Assembly (NCBI GenBank): GCA_003647035.1
Contig: QMMB01000076.1
Span: 1 to 10,151, forward strand
Source of the DNA: Deltaproteobacteria bacterium
GTDB taxonomy: Bacteria > Myxococcota_A > Polyangia > Polyangiales > Houyiibacteriaceae
Direction: 5' to 3'
DNA: 10,151 nucleotides
The translations under genes and the position numbers were made by a program. The notes under the pieces are model-generated. The model was given only the letters and a program-made list of their open reading frames with translations, did not search any database and was not told where the DNA came from. Positions within the stretch are counted from its first letter, which is position 1, and every line of letters starts with the position of its first letter. Positions 6,156 to 10,151 of this stretch are shown here, in pieces.

Positions 6156-7451
6156 TCAGCGTGGGTTGCGAGTAATGAGGATCAGCATCTGGCCCTCGTG
6201 CGCTGCGCGCTCGGGGACCTCGATGATGAGATCCCACATCCCGGGCCGCGCATCCACCTCGAGAGTCTGATTCCGCCGACGAACGCAGCGCTCGCCGTCG
6301 TCATCGATGCGAACCCAAAAGACCCTGGGTTTGTAACCGTCGAGATCGAAGGCAGAGGCCCGAATACGGGCGCGATCCTGGAGGTCGAGACGGGTGCGGT
6401 AGTAGCGGGCTCCGCGCTTCGGAAGGCCACAGTTCTTGGGGAGGGTGTCGACGAGGGGGAGATCGGGTTTGGAGATGAGCGTGGAGAGGGGGAAAGGGTC
6501 GGGGTCAGTGGCAGGGTCAGTGGCAGGGTCAGTGGCAGGGTCAGTGGCAGGGTCAGTGGCAGTGTCAGTGTCAGTGCCAGTGGCAGTGGCAGTGGCAGTG
6601 GCAGTGTCAGCGCCAGTGTCCGTGTCAGTGCCAGTGCCGGTGTCCGTGCCAGCGTACGTGTCGGTGACCGTGTCGCGCAGGACGTGTAGCATCTCCAGCG
6701 TAAGCAGGTTCCTGACGTTGTTCCCGTACCGCAAGCCCTTCTCCGTCAGTTGACACGCAGCCCGGACGCCGCCGTGCCCCAGCACGTTGGGATGCACGCC
6801 GTCGCGGGCCAAGCCCTTGCGTTGAAGGGCGCTTAGCGCGGTGTGGTAGTCGATGTACGCGAGTGACCAATGCTTGGCTACGGCCTCGGTGATGTCGTTG
6901 AAGCGGCGGATCCAGCGGTCTCGGTAGGTGCTTCTTCTCGGAAGTGCTGAACCCAGAACCGGAACCACGCCCATCTCTTCGAGCTGTTCGATCAGGTACA
7001 CCAACCGCCGCAGGTAGATTCGCTCGTTCTCGTTTTGTGCGTCGTTGCCGCCGAACAGTACGAGAGCCCAGCGCGCTTGGGTGGCGTTGAGCTCTTTGCG
7101 GAAGTTGGCTGGGCGTCCTCCGAGTACGTAGCGGAGGTTCCAGCTCACACCCGCGGCTTTGCTCTCGCGGTTGAACGAGTTGCGTTTCCCAGTGTCGAAG
7201 TATTCGATCGTGGACGCGAGATCCGGATACTCGCCCAGGTCGACGTGCGTCGTCGAGAAGCAGTAGAGGAACGCTTTGCTCGCCACGCTGGAGCCGCCCA
7301 TCTTCGAAAAAGCGTCGTCTCGCAGCTCGGGGTTGCGGGCGTGAACCTCGCGAATATGAGCTTGGACGGCTTGCCCAAGCTCGTTGGGCTCAGCGCCGGC
7401 GCTCCGGGCGACTCCCAACGCCAGAGCAAGGACGAGCCCGACTCGCTTCAT
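6156..7451 (-). CDS. Secreted SGNH/GDSL-hydrolase-like protein with TDPA repeat linker
   Basis: The 431-residue product has a signal peptide (MKRVGLVLALALGV, cleavage near A20-E21). Residues about 45-260 look like an SGNH hydrolase: block I at KMGGSS (50-55), where the usual GDS is GGS; block III FGGND (133-137); and the catalytic Asp-His block DGVHPN (217-222). A Thr-rich low-complexity linker (about 261-318) of TD, TG and TA dipeptides and tandem TDPA units follows. The C-terminal part (about 340-431) looks beta-rich and resembles a small secreted accessory domain of the PPC type, with motifs RYYRTRLDL and MWDLIIEV. SGNH proteins are esterases, lipases or polysaccharide deacetylases, so an envelope or extracellular ester substrate is likely. 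The start ATG overlaps the upstream stop as ATGA (7451-7448). The frame extends to 7886, but that is read through the neighbouring gene. Confidence 0.82.
   Translation of the reverse strand: MKRVGLVLALALGVARSAGAEPNELGQAVQAHIREVHARNPELRDDAFSKMGGSSVASKAFLYCFSTTHVDLGEYPDLASTIEYFDTGKRNSFNRESKAAGVSWNLRYVLGGRPANFRKELNATQARWALVLFGGNDAQNENERIYLRRLVYLIEQLEEMGVVPVLGSALPRRSTYRDRWIRRFNDITEAVAKHWSLAYIDYHTALSALQRKGLARDGVHPNVLGHGGVRAACQLTEKGLRYGNNVRNLLTLEMLHVLRDTVTDTYAGTDTGTGTDTDTGADTATATATATGTDTDTATDPATDPATDPATDPATDPDPFPLSTLISKPDLPLVDTLPKNCGLPKRGARYYRTRLDLQDRARIRASAFDLDGYKPRVFWVRIDDDGERCVRRRNQTLEVDARPGMWDLIIEVPERAAHEGQMLILITRNPR
6503..6670. repeat. In-frame hexamer/12-mer tandem repeat inside the SGNH gene
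   Basis: On the plus strand 28 hexamers run end to end. The first 60 bp (6503-6562) are five identical 12-bp units GGTCAGTGGCAG. The rest are variants with consensus AGYGNC that become more divergent toward 6670. On the coding (minus) strand the identical units encode Thr-Asp-Pro-Ala and the variants encode Thr-Asp, Thr-Gly and Thr-Ala dipeptides. Unit length is a multiple of three, so copy-number change keeps the reading frame. Confidence 0.95.
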
Positions 7452-8326
7452 TGAATGGCGCTCGCGGGGATGAAGTAGAGGCGGCTCGGGTCCGGGGCGG
7501 AGCCACGATACTGGTTGTCGGTAGCGAGCACGGCGGAACCATCTTCCATCCAGACCAGGCCTTCGAAATTCGGCAGCGGAGAGATCGACTCCGACAGATC
7601 GGCCGCAACCCTCGGCTCGATCCATTTCCCCTCGGGACCCCGGGGAACAGTGAAACGCAGAAGACGTGACACCCCATAGTGCCTTTCGACCGCGAGCGCC
7701 TCGATCGACCCGTCCACGGCCCGGCAGTCGATCGCGGCAAGCTTCCCGGTCTTGCTCGTGAGGGCGACTCGGTGCGCTGTCCAGGTCTGTGTTTTCGGAT
7801 CGAACATGCCGAGCGGTGCCCAACGGCGTCCGCGCTGCCTTTGCACGAGCTCGGTCGCTAAGACCAACACGCCGTCTACGTGACAAACCCCCTCGATGCC
7901 ACGGTTATCTGGCGCTGTCAGATTCCACCGAGCGTAGTCGACGTGGCCTACCGAGGTGACCACGAATCGATCCCGATCGAGCCGGCCGTCCAGAACCACG
8001 TCGCGGAGGCGCCCCTTCTCCTGCGTTTCGGTGCCGAGCACGAAGCGAGTCCCGTCGACCCACGTCATGGCCTCCAGATCGGTCCCGGGTGCCCCTCCCC
8101 CGACTGCATAACGGGTTACGCCGAACGTCTGGGGATCGATCCGGACGACCGCGTCACCGTCCTCACCTGGGGCCCACAAAGCTCCGTGCTCATCGACGGT
8201 AAGCCCCGACAACCCGACGACGTCGGTGTCTAGAGTGACGATGCGTCCCGGTCCGCGCAGCTCCTTGTTCGTGCAGCCAGCGCAGGCAATCAGCAACGCC
8301 ACGGCAACTGCCGCCCGTACGCTCAC
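7448..8326 (-). CDS. Phytase-like beta-propeller lipoprotein
   Basis: The 292-residue product starts at a GTG (8326-8324), two bases after the thiolase TGA. Its N-terminus is a lipoprotein signal (MSVRAAVAVALLIACAGC); LIAC with C15 best fits a lipobox, and C18 is an alternative. The body shows propeller-like repeats: VDEHGALWAPGEDGDAVVRI, DLEAMTWVDG, RGIEGVCHVDG, IEALAVERHYGVSRLLRF, and a final FEGLVWMEDGSAVLATDN. The EGL...DG...DN ending and ALAVERxYG phrase match the 'esterase-like activity of phytase' type (PF13449-like) family. These are periplasmic or surface proteins whose substrates are mostly unknown. The stop overlaps the ATG of the SGNH-like gene as ATGA, so the two exported proteins are probably made together. 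Family call is by motif recognition only. Confidence 0.8.
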   Translation of the reverse strand: MSVRAAVAVALLIACAGCTNKELRGPGRIVTLDTDVVGLSGLTVDEHGALWAPGEDGDAVVRIDPQTFGVTRYAVGGGAPGTDLEAMTWVDGTRFVLGTETQEKGRLRDVVLDGRLDRDRFVVTSVGHVDYARWNLTAPDNRGIEGVCHVDGVLVLATELVQRQRGRRWAPLGMFDPKTQTWTAHRVALTSKTGKLAAIDCRAVDGSIEALAVERHYGVSRLLRFTVPRGPEGKWIEPRVAADLSESISPLPNFEGLVWMEDGSAVLATDNQYRGSAPDPSRLYFIPASAIQ

Positions 8327-8328
8327 AC

Positions 8329-9639
8329 TCAGCGGACCGCTTCGAGCACGGCCGCAGCCCCCAAGCCACCAGCCGCACAGATACCCAGGAGAGCCGTCTC
8401 TTTGCCGCTGCTCGCCAACTCGTTTGCCATCGTCGTGATCATTCGGGCGCCGGTCGCGCCAAAAGGATGTCCAATCGAAAGCGACCCGCCATGAACGTTG
8501 AAGTTGTCCTCGTCGATCTCTCCCACAGCCTGGCTCCTGCCAAGCCTTACCTCGGCGAAGCCCTTGCTGGCGAGGGCCTTGGTCACCGAGAGCACCTGCG
8601 CCGCAAATGCTTCGTGCATATCGACGAAACTCGTGTCCTTGAGCTCCATGCCCGCGCGATCGAGCGCCTTGGGCATGGCGAGCGCCGGCCCGATCAACAG
8701 CTGATCGGCCGGATCGACGCCGACATACGCCCAGCTGCGCAGCGCCGCGAGGGGCTTGTATCCTAACGAGCGGGCCTTGTCCTCGCTCATGAGTAGGACC
8801 GCGGCGGCGCCATCGGTTAGCGCGGACGCGGTGCCGGCCGTGACGGTGCCGTCCATGGAGAACACGGGGCGGAGCTTCGACAGCTTCTCGAAGGTCGTGT
8901 CACCGCGCACGATATTGTCCGCGTAGACCCAACCGCCGGAGGCCTCGACCGGGGTGACCTCGTCGTCGAAACGGCCCGAGGCGATCGCTGCTGCTGCGCG
9001 GTGGTGCGAGCGTTCGGCGAAATGGTCTTGCGCCTCGCGCGTGATCTCGTTGCGGCGAGCCATCGATTCTGCGGACTCGCCCATGACCTCCCCGGTCGTG
9101 CGCTCTGCAATTTTGGGCATCTTCGGAAGTATTTCGGTGATCGGCATCATTTGCGAGAGGACCCCCAGATAGTCCGCCGGCGTGGCAGCCTTGCCGAATG
9201 CGAGGGGGGCCAGGGCATGAACCGCCTTCTGAGGCAGGTTGAGCGGCGCGTTGCTGGTCGAATCTGATCCGCCGGCGATGACCACGTCGGCCTCGCCGCG
9301 CTCGATGGCCGCGGCCGCAAGGGTAACCGCCTGAAGCCCCGACGCGCACGCGCGAGTACACGTCATCCCTTCGACACTCGCTGGAAGGCGCAGATCGAGC
9401 GCGATCTCTCGCGCGATGTTCGGCGCGAGCGCAGGCAAGATCACGCCACCCCAAACGATGCTGTCGATCTCCTCATGAGGCAAGTCGGTGCGCTCGAGGA
9501 GCGTCCTTACCGCAATGTCGGCCAAGTCAATGCTGTCGAGCTTGAGGAACTTGCCGAACGCTTTGACAAACGGAGTACGAACGCCGGTGACGATGACCGC
9601 GCGCTGCTTCTTGCCCCAATTGCTCTTTTTCTTGGCCAT
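8329..9639 (-). CDS. fadI: FadI-type 3-ketoacyl-CoA thiolase / acetyl-CoA acetyltransferase
   Basis: This is a thiolase of 436 residues that would cleave 3-ketoacyl-CoA with CoA in beta-oxidation, or run in reverse. Catalytic features are CTRACASGLQ with nucleophile C98, MHEAFAAQ (341-348), NVHGGSLSIGHPFGATGAR with H391, and GICAAGGLGAA with the second cysteine C421. HEAF instead of NEAF is characteristic of the FadI / trifunctional-protein beta group, and the length equals that of E. coli FadI as I recall it. The N-terminus is basic (MAKKKSNWGKKQR). Two in-frame ATGs exist at 9645 and 9639. I chose 9639 because AGGAG at 9647-9651 lies seven bases away, against one base for 9645. Both keep it within 2 nt or 4 nt overlap of the FabG-like gene. 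A FabG4 plus thiolase pair also occurs in mycobacteria (fabG4-fadA2). Confidence 0.93.
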   Translation of the reverse strand: MAKKKSNWGKKQRAVIVTGVRTPFVKAFGKFLKLDSIDLADIAVRTLLERTDLPHEEIDSIVWGGVILPALAPNIAREIALDLRLPASVEGMTCTRACASGLQAVTLAAAAIERGEADVVIAGGSDSTSNAPLNLPQKAVHALAPLAFGKAATPADYLGVLSQMMPITEILPKMPKIAERTTGEVMGESAESMARRNEITREAQDHFAERSHHRAAAAIASGRFDDEVTPVEASGGWVYADNIVRGDTTFEKLSKLRPVFSMDGTVTAGTASALTDGAAAVLLMSEDKARSLGYKPLAALRSWAYVGVDPADQLLIGPALAMPKALDRAGMELKDTSFVDMHEAFAAQVLSVTKALASKGFAEVRLGRSQAVGEIDEDNFNVHGGSLSIGHPFGATGARMITTMANELASSGKETALLGICAAGGLGAAAVLEAVR

Positions 9640-9641
9640 CT

Positions 9642-10151
9642 TCATGCTCCTACGAGTGCGCCGCCACAGACGCGAACTGTTTCACCGGTTAGCCCGACGG
9701 CGCCAGGGGTCGAGAGAAAGGTAATCGCTTGGCCAACGTCTTCGGGCTTCCCGCCCTGCCCTACGGCGCTCAGGCGGCGCGCGCCCTCGCGAATCGCAAC
9801 CGGCATCGCGCTGGTAAGCCGTGTCTCGATGAACCCCGGCGCGATCGCGTTGACGGTGATGCCCTTCTTGGCGAGTTTGGCCGAGAGCGCTTGGACGAAG
9901 CCGACGATGCCCGCCTTACTGGCCGAGTAGTTGGTTTGGCCGCGATTGCCGGCGATTCCGGACACCGAAGACAGGCACACGATGCGGCCGCCTGGGCGCA
10001 ATACGTCGTTCGCGAGGAGCCGGTCGGTGATGCGGATCACGGCGCCAAGATTGATGTCGACGGCCATGTCCCACCCATCGGGCTTCATACGGCCGAGCGT
10101 CTTGTCGCGCGTGACGCCCGCATTGTGCACGACGATGTCAACGCCGCCGAA
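9642..10151 (-). CDS. fabG: FabG-like 3-oxoacyl reductase, SDR family (5' end outside window)
   Basis: The last 169 residues of a short-chain dehydrogenase/reductase run from the window edge to a TGA at 9644-9642. They start FGGVDIVVHNAGVT, which contains the NAG motif (a variant of NNAG), followed by DINLGAVI with the catalytic Asn, LSSVSGIAGNRGQTNYSASKAG with the Ser, Tyr and Lys of the active site, and the cofactor-proximal ITVNAIAPGFIETRLT. The C-terminal GLTGETVRVCGGAL is typical of FabG and of the C-terminal domain of FabG4. The N-terminal Rossmann region is missing, so whether it is a short FabG or a long FabG4-type enzyme cannot be told here. It reduces a 3-ketoacyl thioester with NAD(P)H. 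It sits directly before the FadI-type thiolase, suggesting CoA-linked chain metabolism. Confidence 0.93.
   Translation of the reverse strand, partial: FGGVDIVVHNAGVTRDKTLGRMKPDGWDMAVDINLGAVIRITDRLLANDVLRPGGRIVCLSSVSGIAGNRGQTNYSASKAGIVGFVQALSAKLAKKGITVNAIAPGFIETRLTSAMPVAIREGARRLSAVGQGGKPEDVGQAITFLSTPGAVGLTGETVRVCGGALVGA
9647..9651 (-). promoter_or_regulatory. Ribosome binding site deciding the thiolase start at 9639
   Basis: AGGAG on the minus strand is seven bases before ATG 9639-9637 and only one base before ATG 9645-9643. The spacing favours the inner start. The upstream gene's stop lies between the two. Confidence 0.6.

Noticed and set aside
6154..6237. 28-codon upstream extension of queE
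   Set aside because: It overlaps the end of the SGNH-like gene and encodes Arg/His-rich sequence unlike QueE N-termini.
6503..6670. CRISPR-like array
   Set aside because: Units are 6 or 12 bp with no spacers, and the tract is in frame inside a coding sequence.

Overview
The window is high-GC bacterial DNA that most resembles a myxobacterium or relative (Myxococcota, Polyangia-like). This is an inference. It rests on a lipoprotein whose lipobox is followed by a Gly/Ala/Thr-rich linker, two FadD15-type acyl-CoA ligases, a FabG4/FadI-type gene pair, and degenerate hexanucleotide repeats. No 16S rRNA or other decisive marker is present.

Layout. Left end (1-421, minus): the N-terminal 140 residues of a secreted lipoprotein that runs out of the window. 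Next (613-2442, minus) is a 609-residue long-chain acyl-CoA ligase whose stop codon lies inside an A/T-flanked palindrome that looks like its terminator (592-614). Between 2443 and 2782 lie a 10-unit hexamer repeat, a complete tRNA-Ser(UGA) gene on the minus strand, and a promoter for the rightward gene. At 2783-4570 (plus) is a second acyl-CoA ligase, a paralogue of the first, starting at a GTG. The longest possible ORF for it begins inside the antisense of the tRNA and is not the real start.

From 10151 down to 4608 seven minus-strand genes follow one another with 4-nt ATGA overlaps or 2-nt gaps, so they look like one transcription unit: a FabG-like reductase (5' end outside the window), a FadI-type thiolase, a phytase-like propeller lipoprotein, a secreted SGNH-hydrolase-like protein with a Thr-Asp-Pro-Ala repeat linker, queE (7-deazaguanine pathway), a small hotdog-like protein, and a YjbQ/UPF0047 protein. 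The ligase at 2783-4570 converges on the last of these with only 37 bp between.

Functionally, the two ligases (fatty acid activation), the reductase and the thiolase point to fatty acyl-CoA metabolism. The rest of the operon is a mixed set: two exported proteins, a base-modification enzyme and two small conserved proteins. I see no convincing new defence, mobile or secondary-metabolite system. The most unusual signal is one degenerate hexamer repeat family (AGYGNC) occurring both next to the tRNA and inside the SGNH gene, where it encodes the linker.
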